Assembly (NCBI GenBank): GCA_944392125.1
Contig: CALXVP010000006.1
Location: 1 to 64,000 of the forward strand
Origin: an uncultured Alphaproteobacteria bacterium
GTDB taxonomy: Bacteria > Pseudomonadota > Alphaproteobacteria > CAAHEQ01 > UBA3637
Direction: 5' to 3'
Length of the DNA stretch: 64,000 bases
In this document: one piece after another, positions 27,340-36,036 of the stretch
How positions within the stretch are numbered: position 1 is the stretch's first letter
Layout: every line of letters starts with the position of its first letter
Made by a program: the position numbers and the translations under genes
The notes under the pieces: model-generated
What the model saw: only the letters and a program-made list of their open reading frames with translations
What the model was told of the DNA's origin: nothing
The model's database searches: none

Positions 27340-29225
27340 AAACTGCTTCCTTTGCACTTTTTACTTTCCACCAACTGCCGAGCAATTTGGATAATGGCGC
27401 GTTGAGAAATATCTATATCTTGAATTTTACCCACAGGCAACTGATTGATTTTCTTTAACATGGCACTCCATTTTTGCGGATTGACAACGCGTGAGAAAGC
27501 CTCCTTCGTTTCATCTTTGGCATTGATTAACGCCGTTATCAACGTTTTGGAATCAATATGTTTTAACAACGTGCGCAAATCATCACCGCTCCACGATGCC
27601 AAATCATCAAAGCAAAAAACGCGCTTTGCCAATAAGCCGGCCGTTTGCGGTGATACCTTTTCCATGGATGACATATATTTGCTTTGTGTTTCCGAATCCA
27701 GCAAACTTAAAATAGCTGATGCTTTTTCTTCACCCATACCCACCGGGGCGGACAACAAAGACTCAATTTGTTTTTCCAACTCATGTTCAATCATCCGCAC
27801 GTTATTCGGATTCAAATACTGCAAGGCGCTCAACCTGATTAAAATGCGCGCACCTGCCCGTTCATCCATTTGCGTGAGCACTTCCGCACCTTTTTCCGTT
27901 GATAAGTGATATAAAATTACGGCCGCCGTTTGCGGATATTCGGAAGCCAAGAAACAACTCAACTTCTCACTTGGCACAGTGCTTAATTTTTCCCAAACGC
28001 TTTTGCCTTTTGCAACGATTTTCATTTCACTTAACAACGCCGTTGCCTTATCTGCCGGCAACGCATTCCGGATTAAGGATTCCACCAGCGGTTTCGTTTC
28101 GCGAATATCTTGTGGCATTGTCATTGACTGACAAAATGCCAACAATATCGGTTGAATATCAATCGCCTTTACCTGCCCTAACGATGCCATCAAGCGCGAA
28201 AGCGAAAAAATCTCGGCATCGGTCATACACCGAAACACCGTTTTAATACCTCTTTCGCCGATACACAGTAAAACGATAGCCGCTTTTTGCGCGGGCGAAA
28301 ACAAATCGCCCCGTCGCACGCCTTTACTTTCTTCGGCAAGCCAATTTCTTAAAACATTCACGGCCGCTTCCGGCATTTCAAGGCACAGAGTCTGCGTTTT
28401 CATCATTAAATTATCTTCAATATTGCCGATAATTTGATACCGATACATATCTTTCGGCTCCTGACGCAACACCGGCTCGGGCAACGGATGAATCCGTCCG
28501 AACCTTACCAACAACCAAGGAATAAGCAAAACGGCAACAAAAAATACGCAAGCCATACAAATCAGTGCCACCGCTACCATTTGACGGATTTGCAAAGCAT
28601 ACGCGCCGAATAATTTATTTTGACTTTCCGACCTCGGGAACGCAACCAGTTGCAACGTATCGCCACGCGTTTCGTCCAAACCGATGGCGGTTGCCGTCAT
28701 TTTTTTCAAATACGCATTTTCTTGCAAAGGTAATCCGTTTTGTTGCGCATCATACGCCACAAACACCAGCGCATTCACTTTTTGCACATCATAAAAAACG
28801 GCATTGGCGCGCGTTGTCTCGGTTGTGTAATCAAAAACGGTATTTTTAACGGTCGAGCCATCTTCCTTTTGCTCCGTTCGCTCCTCTTTAACAACGGCGG
28901 AATCCTTGATAATTTTATGTTGCACCGTTTCCTCGCGCCGAACGGCTAAATCCGCCCGCACAACGGCGCGCACGTTCTCTTGCCCGACATATAATCCGAT
29001 TACACGTTCCAACGCGCGCGATAAATAAGCATCATACGCCGGCAAAGCGCCGATATCCGTATTTGGGAAGTGCTCTTTAACCACTTCTGCAATAAAGCGT
29101 TCTCTATCATTTTCAAGCGAGGAGTGTTGCATTAAAGCCGGCGCAAAATAACCGATACCGGCCACCAGTCCGATACCGATGCCGATAAGTGCCGTCTGCC
29201 TCAAAATTTTTCTGGTTTGGCTCAC
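27336..29225 (-). CDS. FliF(RBM3)-FliG fusion protein
   Basis: A single 629-residue frame joins the end of the flagellar MS-ring protein FliF to a whole FliG switch protein. In order: a membrane segment (about 11-31); a periplasmic part with the FliF RBM3 domain (about 62-200, including ENVRAVVRADL and IGLDETRGDTLQLVAFP); a second membrane segment (214-241); the FliF C-terminal tail (MPEAAVNVLRNWLAEE, 284-299); then FliG N domain (308-400), M domain (415-500, with EYPQTAAVIL for the EHPQ motif) and C domain (500-620, FDDLASWSGDDLRTLLKHID). The usual FliF RBM1 and RBM2 domains are missing. No stop or frameshift is seen at the junction. It heads the operon with flhF and flhG. The domain calls are by eye from known family signatures; no other flagellar gene is in the window. 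Confidence 0.88.
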   Translation of the reverse strand: MSQTRKILRQTALIGIGIGLVAGIGYFAPALMQHSSLENDRERFIAEVVKEHFPNTDIGALPAYDAYLSRALERVIGLYVGQENVRAVVRADLAVRREETVQHKIIKDSAVVKEERTEQKEDGSTVKNTVFDYTTETTRANAVFYDVQKVNALVFVAYDAQQNGLPLQENAYLKKMTATAIGLDETRGDTLQLVAFPRSESQNKLFGAYALQIRQMVAVALICMACVFFVAVLLIPWLLVRFGRIHPLPEPVLRQEPKDMYRYQIIGNIEDNLMMKTQTLCLEMPEAAVNVLRNWLAEESKGVRRGDLFSPAQKAAIVLLCIGERGIKTVFRCMTDAEIFSLSRLMASLGQVKAIDIQPILLAFCQSMTMPQDIRETKPLVESLIRNALPADKATALLSEMKIVAKGKSVWEKLSTVPSEKLSCFLASEYPQTAAVILYHLSTEKGAEVLTQMDERAGARILIRLSALQYLNPNNVRMIEHELEKQIESLLSAPVGMGEEKASAILSLLDSETQSKYMSSMEKVSPQTAGLLAKRVFCFDDLASWSGDDLRTLLKHIDSKTLITALINAKDETKEAFSRVVNPQKWSAMLKKINQLPVGKIQDIDISQRAIIQIARQLVESKKCKGSSL

Positions 29226-29689
29226 TCATTCACCTTTCACAAACACTTGTTCCATTCTCGCGAAAAAGTATGAAAATTTCGTTAATATGATACTTTTTTA
29301 TTCATTTTTTTTGCATTATTTTTACTCTTTTACCGAATAAGCCGAACAGAGATTCGTTTTTTATTGAAAAACAAAAAACGCACAGTATTTACTTTCATCA
29401 AAACACTTTGTTTTTTCATTATATTAGCAGGCAGAGAACTTTTTGCTCACACCGATTTACATCATTTTTATCTGGAATACTTCGTTTTTTGGGTTGCAAA
29501 AAAAATTCATTCTTGTATAATGGGAAAAACTTTTAACGATTCGAAAACAATGCAAAAAAAGAGAATAAATTTAGTATCCTGCATAAAATCTTTTAGGCAT
29601 TTTTATTTTGCTTTCGAATCTTTCTCCCCTCAAACAAAATCTTTTCAATATCAAGAACAATCTGTTCTCTATCAAAAAGGAAGTATCAA
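29226..29689. other. Intergenic region upstream of pyrG
   Basis: This 464-bp AT-rich gap separates the divergent fliF-fliG fusion and pyrG. It holds the pyrG promoter at 29494-29521 and presumably the promoter of the flagellar-type operon. A 109-codon open frame (29364-29693) crosses the pyrG promoter and has a TTG start without a good ribosome site, so I do not call it. Confidence 0.5.
29494..29521 (+). promoter_or_regulatory. Candidate promoter of pyrG
   Basis: TTGCAA (29494-29499) is 16 bases before a perfect TATAAT (29516-29521). The leader to the pyrG ATG would be about 160 bases. No obvious pyrimidine attenuator was identified in it. Confidence 0.55.
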
Positions 29690-31330
29690 ATGACAAAATA
29701 TATCTTTATTTTGGGCGGTGTTGTTTCATCATTAGGCAAAGGGATTGCCTCCGCCTCCATCGGGTGTTTACTGAAATCGCGCGGATATTCCGTTCGGATG
29801 CGGAAAATGGATCCGTATTTGAATGTAGATCCCGGCACAATGTCGCCTTATCAGCATGGGGAAGTTTTCGTAACGGACGATGGCGCCGAGACAGATCTTG
29901 ATTTAGGACACTATGAGCGATTTGCCGATTTGAATTGTCATAAGACGGACAGTATTTCCGGCGGACGAATCTATTATAATGTCATCCAAAAAGAACGGCG
30001 GGGAGATTATCTCGGCGCAACCGTGCAGGCGATTCCGCACGTGACGAATGAAATCAAAGAGTTTATTCGTTCCGATTTACACGGCGAAGATTTCGTGTTG
30101 TATGAAGTCGGCGGGACTGTCGGTGATATTGAGGGAACATTAATGTTGGAAGCGATTCGGCAATTTGCCAATGATGTCGGGCGCGAAAATGTATTATTCC
30201 TGTTTTTAACGCTGTTGCCTTATATTGACAGCGCCGGCGAACTCAAAACAAAGCCCACGCAACACGCCGTTAAAACGCTTTTGGAGGCCGGCATTCAAGC
30301 GGATATTTTGTTATGCCGTTCCAAAATGCCACTCGGGATTTCCGAACGCAACAAACTCGGGTTATTTTGCAATATTCCGGCGGAAGATGTTGTTGTGGCG
30401 TTAGATGTTGATAATATCTATAAAGTTCCGCTCGCTTACCATGCAGAGGGGCTGGATGTGCAAGTGTTGAAACACTTTCACATGTATGAATCCTCCCCTG
30501 AGCCCGACTTATCAAAATGGGAAGAAATCGTGCAAATTCTTTCCAACTATGAGAAAGAGGTTAAAATTGCGGTTGTCGGGAAATACTGCGGATTATTAGA
30601 AGCGTATAAGTCTTTGCATGAAGCCTTGGCGCACGCGGGGATTGCCAACAGAGCCAAAGTAAAAATCAGCTGGATTGAATCCGAGCAATTAGAATCGTTA
30701 AGTGATGAAGAATTATCGGCCACGTTAAAACCGTTTGACGGGATTTTAGTCCCCGGCGGATTCGGCGTGCGTGGCATACAGGGAAAAATCCGCGCCATTC
30801 AATATGCGCGCGAAAACAATGTGCCGTTTTTCGGCATTTGTTTAGGCATGCAAATGGCGGTAATAGAGGCCGCACGGCACTTACTCGGCATTGAAAATGC
30901 CTCATCTGCCGAATTTGGCACGAAATGCGAGCCGGTTATTTCCAAAATGAAAGTATGGGAAAAAGACGGCGTGCAATATATCCGTCAAGATAACGGCGAC
31001 ATGGGCGGAACGATGCGATTAGGCGCGTATCCCTGCGTATTAGCGGAAAATTCGCTTGCCGAAAAGATTTATGGGTGCAATCAAATTCGGGAACGGCATC
31101 GCCACCGCTATGAAATGGATATTGCTTATGAAAAGCCGTTAGCGGAAAAAGGGTTTATTATTTCAGGGAAATCGCCCGACGGACTTTTACCTGAAATTAT
31201 TGAAATTCCATCGCATCCATTTTTTATCGGCGTGCAATTTCATCCGGAGTTTACATCGCGCCCCGGCAAACCGAATCCGATTTTCAAAGCATTTATTGAA
31301 GCGGCATTAAAGAACGCGTATATTTGCTGA
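29690..31330 (+). CDS. pyrG: CTP synthase
   Basis: Makes CTP from UTP, ATP and glutamine. The 546-residue protein has the synthetase domain (1 to about 270), starting [19 protein letters not shown] with [19 protein letters not shown] and the CTP/UTP-binding region. The glutaminase domain (about 290-540) carries the nucleophile cysteine in [12 protein letters not shown] and the catalytic His/Glu pair in FHPEF. AAGGAAG precedes the ATG. secG and eno, frequent neighbours, are not adjacent. The gene ends in a terminator shared with the convergent prepilin-like gene. Confidence 0.98.
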   Translation: MTKYIFILGGVVSSLGKGIASASIGCLLKSRGYSVRMRKMDPYLNVDPGTMSPYQHGEVFVTDDGAETDLDLGHYERFADLNCHKTDSISGGRIYYNVIQKERRGDYLGATVQAIPHVTNEIKEFIRSDLHGEDFVLYEVGGTVGDIEGTLMLEAIRQFANDVGRENVLFLFLTLLPYIDSAGELKTKPTQHAVKTLLEAGIQADILLCRSKMPLGISERNKLGLFCNIPAEDVVVALDVDNIYKVPLAYHAEGLDVQVLKHFHMYESSPEPDLSKWEEIVQILSNYEKEVKIAVVGKYCGLLEAYKSLHEALAHAGIANRAKVKISWIESEQLESLSDEELSATLKPFDGILVPGGFGVRGIQGKIRAIQYARENNVPFFGICLGMQMAVIEAARHLLGIENASSAEFGTKCEPVISKMKVWEKDGVQYIRQDNGDMGGTMRLGAYPCVLAENSLAEKIYGCNQIRERHRHRYEMDIAYEKPLAEKGFIISGKSPDGLLPEIIEIPSHPFFIGVQFHPEFTSRPGKPNPIFKAFIEAALKNAYIC

Positions 31331-31395
31331 AACGGTTGATTTTTAAAACGGTGTGTTTTTATACACATCTATAAGGCAAGTATCAGTGTAAACCA

Positions 31396-31434
31396 AAAAA
31401 AAACGGGTTAAGCGAATAAGCGCGAACCCGTTTT
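31396..31434. terminator. Bidirectional terminator between pyrG and the prepilin-like gene
   Basis: AAAACGGGTT (about 31400-31409) pairs with AACCCGTTTT (31425-31434), with A runs on the left and T on the right. It lies between two convergent genes and can serve both. Confidence 0.75.
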
Positions 31435-31450
31435 AATATTGCGCGGTAGA

Positions 31451-33565
31451 TTATTCTTTCAGGACGCAAGAGTCTCCATCCAGTATGCGCTCTTCATAAC
31501 ATTCCATACAGGCATCGGTTATATTCTGAACATTCACGCGTTCTTCGGTATCGCAGGGATAGCATTTATTATCCCAACCACGCAGTGGCGCATCTGCCGG
31601 ACATTTCGGAACACAATAGTCATTATACTTATTTCGTGTATCAGGGCACCGTTCACAACCATCGTGAGAAACTCCTCCCATATTTACATTTTTTTCTTCA
31701 TTACAAGCATAACATTTACCATCTGCACCCGTAAAGAAGCCATTATTACATGGGATGGAACAATACCAATCATTTTGACCGCCAGGGATTCGATTTGGAC
31801 ATTTTTGCGTACAGATTTCTTTCGCGGCACCATACATGTAAATAGCATTTTCTTCACTACAGCTATAGCATGTTCCATCATCACCCCGCACTTCATCACG
31901 CGGACAATCTAAGATACAATATCGCCCTCCTACCAACTTACGATTAGGACATCGCTCACAACCATCATGAGAAACGCTATCAACACTTATATTTTTTTCT
32001 TCGTCACAAGAACGGCAATTACCATAACCGTCCATAAAAGTATTTTCTGCACATGGGATTGAACAATACCAATCATTCTGCCCAGCCGGGATTCGATTTG
32101 GACATTTTTGCGTACAAATTTCTTTTGCCGCACCAAACATAAAAATAGCTGTTTCTTTGCTACAACTATAACATTTTCCATCATCTCCACGTATCTCATT
32201 TGTTGAACAATTTAGTATGCAATAGGATCCCGACTTATACCGATTAGAACATCGTTCACACCCATCGTGAGAAACACTATCTACATTTATATTTTTTTCC
32301 TCAGCACAAGAACGACAATTGCCATATGCATCCATAAAAGTATTTTCCGTACATGGAAGTGAACAATACCAATCATTTTGACCAGCAAGCATTCGATTCG
32401 GGCATTTCTGTATACAGATTTCTTTTGCAATTCCAAACATACTAACAGCATTTTTTTCATCACAACTATAACACTTTCCATTTGTTCCGCGAATTTCATT
32501 TTCTCCACAGGGCAACACGCATTTATCATTCCACACTTCTCTGTTTGGGCAAGCGTTGCAGTTTTCATTCACGCCCGTAACGTCAACCCCGTTTTCTTCC
32601 TCGCACGTATAGCATTTACCGTTTTTATCTATGAGCGGCTTAAACCACGGGCAACATTGATCGCCTGACACATTGCAACAATAGCCGTTCATCGTTGACG
32701 GACAACAATACGGCCCCGCCCATCTATCGCTCGTGCAACAGACTTGACTCCCCGTTAATATGTCTTGCCTGCACCGTTCATTACTCCCGCAGATTGAGAC
32801 GCATACACCCTCTGCCGAACATCTTGCACATTTACTCGCACAATCATCATCACTATAACATTCTTGATATGGCAACATATCGTCTTCCAAGTGCGCCCCG
32901 TATTGGAAGACCATGATTGCCGTTGTTGTCGGCTCGCCTGCTTCCGTCAATCCATCGCAGATACTGGTGTTCCCGTCGTAGGCTAAATCCCCCACTTTCA
33001 TAATAATCGGCAACGTCCATTCCGTCCGCAAAATCATCTTGCATTCATCTACCGGCACATTCTGCACTTCTATTTCAAAATACTTCGGGTCTTCTAACCA
33101 ATACGCCGCTATCGGATACCCGAGATTTGTATATTCTCCCATTTCCATCACAATTTCGGGCTCCTCGGGGTCGGTTGTATTATTATCCGCAATCGGGGCG
33201 ATTGCATACGCCCGTAAATTGATTTCATGCACCGTTTCATTCGCCCGATACATCGTCATCGTATACCTATAGCCCCATATCGCCGTTATGGATAACACGC
33301 CGATAATCGCCAATACGCCCAGCATTTCTACCATACTCCGCCCGTATTCGGCTAAACGTGGGCCTCTTAATCCACGCAATCCACCTAATCCGCCTTGCGT
33401 TTGCGATTCTGCCAAACATTCTGTTTTTTGATTATTTTTCAAGCACGTCAGGCTTATTTGATTTGCTGATTTTATCTCTTGTTTTGCGCGATTCGCCTTA
33501 AATGCACCGTTTTTTACTTTTTTTGCATAAAAAGAAGCCAAGTTAACTATTTGTTTTATATTCAT
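31451..33565 (-). CDS. Prepilin-like protein with cysteine-rich tandem repeats
   Basis: A 704-residue protein. A type IV prepilin N-terminus is seen at YGRSMVEMLGVLAIIGVLS: cleavage would follow Gly75, giving mature Arg1 with the conserved Glu5 in the hydrophobic helix. The leader of 75 residues is far longer than usual, so a later non-ATG start is possible. Residues about 100-250 resemble a pilin body. After that come many CxxC pairs, arranged in repeats of about 100 residues built from NEIRGDDGKCYSC, KEICTQKCPNR, QNDWYCSIPC, GNCRSC and SHDGCERCPNR units; three copies are clear. The repeats recall furin-like or EGF-like disulphide modules. It would be exported and disulphide-rich, perhaps a pilus tip or adhesin. 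The function is inferred. Confidence 0.85.
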   Translation of the reverse strand: MNIKQIVNLASFYAKKVKNGAFKANRAKQEIKSANQISLTCLKNNQKTECLAESQTQGGLGGLRGLRGPRLAEYGRSMVEMLGVLAIIGVLSITAIWGYRYTMTMYRANETVHEINLRAYAIAPIADNNTTDPEEPEIVMEMGEYTNLGYPIAAYWLEDPKYFEIEVQNVPVDECKMILRTEWTLPIIMKVGDLAYDGNTSICDGLTEAGEPTTTAIMVFQYGAHLEDDMLPYQECYSDDDCASKCARCSAEGVCVSICGSNERCRQDILTGSQVCCTSDRWAGPYCCPSTMNGYCCNVSGDQCCPWFKPLIDKNGKCYTCEEENGVDVTGVNENCNACPNREVWNDKCVLPCGENEIRGTNGKCYSCDEKNAVSMFGIAKEICIQKCPNRMLAGQNDWYCSLPCTENTFMDAYGNCRSCAEEKNINVDSVSHDGCERCSNRYKSGSYCILNCSTNEIRGDDGKCYSCSKETAIFMFGAAKEICTQKCPNRIPAGQNDWYCSIPCAENTFMDGYGNCRSCDEEKNISVDSVSHDGCERCPNRKLVGGRYCILDCPRDEVRGDDGTCYSCSEENAIYMYGAAKEICTQKCPNRIPGGQNDWYCSIPCNNGFFTGADGKCYACNEEKNVNMGGVSHDGCERCPDTRNKYNDYCVPKCPADAPLRGWDNKCYPCDTEERVNVQNITDACMECYEERILDGDSCVLKE
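31661..32570. repeat. Tandem ~300-bp repeats inside the prepilin-like gene
   Basis: The block starting ATCGTGAGAAAC recurs at 31661, 31964 and 32264, periods of 303 and 300 bp. They encode the 100/101-residue cysteine modules; the unit nearest the N-terminus (about 32300-32570) is a fourth, more diverged copy of part of the module. The repeats are in frame, so unit number could change by recombination without breaking the gene. Confidence 0.85.
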
Positions 33566-33580
33566 TTTTCTTCGCCCTAT

Positions 33581-33606
33581 TCTACATAAACGTCCGTTTA
33601 TGTAGA
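33581..33606. promoter_or_regulatory. Perfect 12-bp-arm palindrome upstream of the prepilin-like gene
   Basis: TCTACATAAACG (33581-33592) and CGTTTATGTAGA (33595-33606) are exact reverse complements with a two-base centre. It lies 16 bp before the ATG of the prepilin-like gene, in its leader or ribosome-binding region. It may be a repressor operator or an RNA hairpin that limits translation. Confidence 0.55.
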
Positions 33607-33691
33607 GGGAAACCAGCGCAAAATCGCTCCATAAAAATTAATCTCAAAAAATTATTATTTTACAAGTAGATATTTTGATTTAAATTTTTTC

Positions 33692-33771
33692 TTGATTATT
33701 TTAAAAATACCTTTATAATCTCATTTATACTATATCATCTAAACGGACCTTTTTGTAGAGTCCGTTTTTTT
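33692..33771 (+). ncRNA. Possible orphan small RNA: promoter plus terminator
   Basis: TTGATT (33692-33697) and TATAAT (33714-33719) are 16 bases apart. About 20 bases after the -10 box a hairpin begins: AAACGGAC (33741-33748) pairs with GTCCGTTT (33760-33767), followed by T residues to 33771. The transcript would be only about 45 bases. No plus-strand gene follows until 34706. It shares GTCCGTTT and TGTAGAG with the palindrome at 33581-33606. A small RNA is one reading; chance is another. Confidence 0.35.
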
Positions 33772-33849
33772 GCATTTCGAATTATTATCGCTTTGATAAA
33801 AGTTGTGTTTTTATTCCAAAATTAATATTTGCTTCACAAAATAAAATCA

Positions 33850-33882
33850 CAAAAAAAAGGAGCTATGAAAGCCCCTTTTAAT
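33850..33882 (-). terminator. Intrinsic terminator after the 33911 gene
   Basis: On the minus strand AAAGGGGCT pairs with AGCTCCTTT around TTTCAT, followed by a T run (33857-33850). It lies about 30 bp after the stop codon at 33911. Confidence 0.75.
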
Positions 33883-33910
33883 TATGCGCAAATAAAACAC
33901 AGCTACAGAT

Positions 33911-34555
33911 TTACGCCGTTCTTGCTTGTTGCTGTTGCGTGGCAACCATTGTGAGCGAATCCGGTTGTTGCGTTGCTGCATGCTCACTTGCATGTTGCGC
34001 CAACGTCTGTCTTGTATTCGGTGTCTGTGGCACTGCCTGCTGAGCTACTTGCTGAGCCTCTGCCTCACGCGCTTCAACAACCTCGTCTGCTGCCCGACTA
34101 CCTGTCACAGATTGGACTACACGCTCCGTTAAACCGGAACTGTTGGCAACTTTTAACAAGAAACCTGCCCAACCGCTACAAGTAGATGATAAAATTCCCG
34201 TTCCGAACATCGCCAACGTCTCGGTCCGCTTTGCAGGGCCGTAAGAACCCCATGCCGCATAGGCTTTCATCTTTAAATTTCCAAAAAGATCGCCATCTTT
34301 TAATTTTGATTCATCTTTGAGATATTCCTCCGCCCCGATAATATCTTTTTGATCAACACTCGCGTATTTCGTTCTTTTCTCAAACTGTTCTTTCTTTTTT
34401 TCCGCTTCTTTCCGCGTATCATCTACATCTTTCCGAGTCACTTTTTGTCCGGTCTTTTTGCTCAGATCACCTAACAGTTGCTCTGTTCGAACGTCATCTA
34501 ATTGGACGGCTGTTTGGTCATTCATACTTTTCATCAGCGTGCTGTTTTGAACCAT
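33911..34555 (-). CDS. Protein of unknown function with coiled coil and Gln-rich tail
   Basis: A 214-residue protein. Residues 30-85 are highly charged and probably coiled coil (DDTRKEAEKKKEQFEKR). Residues about 110-145 hold a weakly hydrophobic segment (TGILSSTCSGWAGFLLKVA). The C-terminal 60 residues are rich in Ala, Gln and Thr. There is no signal peptide. I recognise no family. It is transcribed divergently from the 34706 gene, with a terminator of its own, and shares general style with neighbouring unknown genes. A later ATG (M8) is possible. Confidence 0.75.
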   Translation of the reverse strand: MVQNSTLMKSMNDQTAVQLDDVRTEQLLGDLSKKTGQKVTRKDVDDTRKEAEKKKEQFEKRTKYASVDQKDIIGAEEYLKDESKLKDGDLFGNLKMKAYAAWGSYGPAKRTETLAMFGTGILSSTCSGWAGFLLKVANSSGLTERVVQSVTGSRAADEVVEAREAEAQQVAQQAVPQTPNTRQTLAQHASEHAATQQPDSLTMVATQQQQARTA

Positions 34556-34705
34556 TTACTATCCTCCGTTGTTCTAAAAAATTCCCAAAATCTATGAGTT
34601 GATTATACCATACTTAGCAACAGTTTTCAACTAAAAAATAATTTGATTTTTTATTTTTTTTATGGTAGCATATATACTATATAATCTGCGCGAAAGGGAT
34701 TTATC

Positions 34706-35983
34706 GTGAGTATAGAGCGTATTTGTCAAAGATTTCAAGAGGTTTATGATTTAAAAGATAGTAAAGGAACCGCTATCGGACATAATTTCTTCAAATTCAG
34801 CACTGATTCGGATATCCGAGCTGAAGAAATAGCTGACTTTAAAGGATTTCAACTTTGGAAGAATCCCGGCAACATTATGGGCTGGACAAGACATTTTAAT
34901 TGGCTGGGCTCATCCGCTCCGGCCGCCAACCGCTTGGCTTGCAAAGTGGCTATAGACACAACGAAACTAACTCCCGAATCATGGAAATTAGTATTGGATA
35001 AATGCGCATCTTTGTATCAAACGGAAAGCGAAGAGGATCATTTTGTTGCCGATTTACTGTTATTTCGCATTGCGCTGAATCGTGAAAAAGGCGAGGCAAA
35101 TACCTATTGGCAAAATTCTTCACCGCTTTATTCCACAACGTTATTGAGCTATATATCAAATCTCGGTCATATCTACCCCGATCCCAAAGGGGAAGAATAT
35201 TTAAAATTTCTGCAACAGGAATTAGCGGCCGGCAAATTAACGGTTGCCAAACAGTCTATGCAAGAGAAAGAAATAACGAATCAAAAACAACGGCAAGTAT
35301 CAAACACAAAAGCAAAAAACATCTCAAATGAGGAAATTTTAGCAAATAACAAAGAAATTTTAGCTCAGCTGAACGCACTTCAAAAAGCAAATCAACCACC
35401 TGCCGATACGATCGATCATACTGCTACCAACGAAACATCAAGCAATACCTCACCTCTTGACCCTCAATCTCTTTCCCTATTACAGCAAAACTTAAAGCAG
35501 GCACAATCAAATCTGGTTACCAAGGAGGATGTTAAAAAAATTCCGGGGATACATCAAGCCATGCTTGCATCATTAAATTCCAATACGCCCTCAACGGAAA
35601 CAAAAGAAGAGCTAAAAGATGAGCAAAAAAACATTCAACAAGCGGCGGTGGCGCAACAGCAGGCGGAAGGGCAAGAAGGATTTTGGTCAAAATGGGGGTG
35701 GGTCATCGGTATTGTCGCAACAGCGGGCCTAGGCTTTTTAGCGTGGTATTTGGTTAAAAGATATAAAGATAAAGCCGATGAAAGCGCCTCTCAATCCAGT
35801 GCATTAAAAGATGAGATAACCTCATTACAAGACGAAATCAACGATTTAAACAATTCCGACGGCTCGTCAAGCAATACTAATACCGGCAATGACGATACGC
35901 TCGGTAATAATGCCGTTATCGTCAATACCGATACGCTCAATCAAATCAACGAAATTCTTTCAGGCAGCAACCAAAGGACTTAA
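34706..35983 (+). CDS. Single-pass membrane protein of unknown function
   Basis: A 425-residue protein starting at GTG 34706, with GAAAGGGA as ribosome site. Residues 1-170 form a folded, tryptophan-containing domain (FKGFQLWKNPGNIMGW) that I do not recognise. Residues 180-320 are Gln, Asn and Lys-rich, low complexity and partly coiled coil. One membrane segment lies at about 331-350 (WVIGIVATAGLGFLAWYLV), followed by a short coil (SALKDEITSLQDEINDLNN) and an Asn/Asp/Ser-rich end. Topology is unknown; there is no signal peptide. The next gene starts 54 bp later, probably the same operon. Confidence 0.8.
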   Translation: MSIERICQRFQEVYDLKDSKGTAIGHNFFKFSTDSDIRAEEIADFKGFQLWKNPGNIMGWTRHFNWLGSSAPAANRLACKVAIDTTKLTPESWKLVLDKCASLYQTESEEDHFVADLLLFRIALNREKGEANTYWQNSSPLYSTTLLSYISNLGHIYPDPKGEEYLKFLQQELAAGKLTVAKQSMQEKEITNQKQRQVSNTKAKNISNEEILANNKEILAQLNALQKANQPPADTIDHTATNETSSNTSPLDPQSLSLLQQNLKQAQSNLVTKEDVKKIPGIHQAMLASLNSNTPSTETKEELKDEQKNIQQAAVAQQQAEGQEGFWSKWGWVIGIVATAGLGFLAWYLVKRYKDKADESASQSSALKDEITSLQDEINDLNNSDGSSSNTNTGNDDTLGNNAVIVNTDTLNQINEILSGSNQRT

Positions 35984-36036
35984 TACACATAACATCCTTA
36001 AAAGTGCCCTTTTTATTTAGATTATCGGAGTTAATC

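Larger units (their letters stand above)
33566..33910. other. Intergenic region with palindrome and orphan transcription unit
   Basis: This 345-bp AT-rich gap lies between the prepilin-like gene and the next minus-strand gene. It holds a 26-bp palindrome (33581-33606), a plus-strand promoter and terminator pair (33692-33771), and the terminator of the 33911 gene. No coding sequence is seen. Confidence 0.6.

Noticed and set aside
29364-29693. A 109-codon plus-strand open frame with a signal-peptide-like start upstream of pyrG
   Set aside because: It starts at TTG with no ribosome site, contains the likely pyrG promoter and overlaps the pyrG start; composition follows the AT-rich background.
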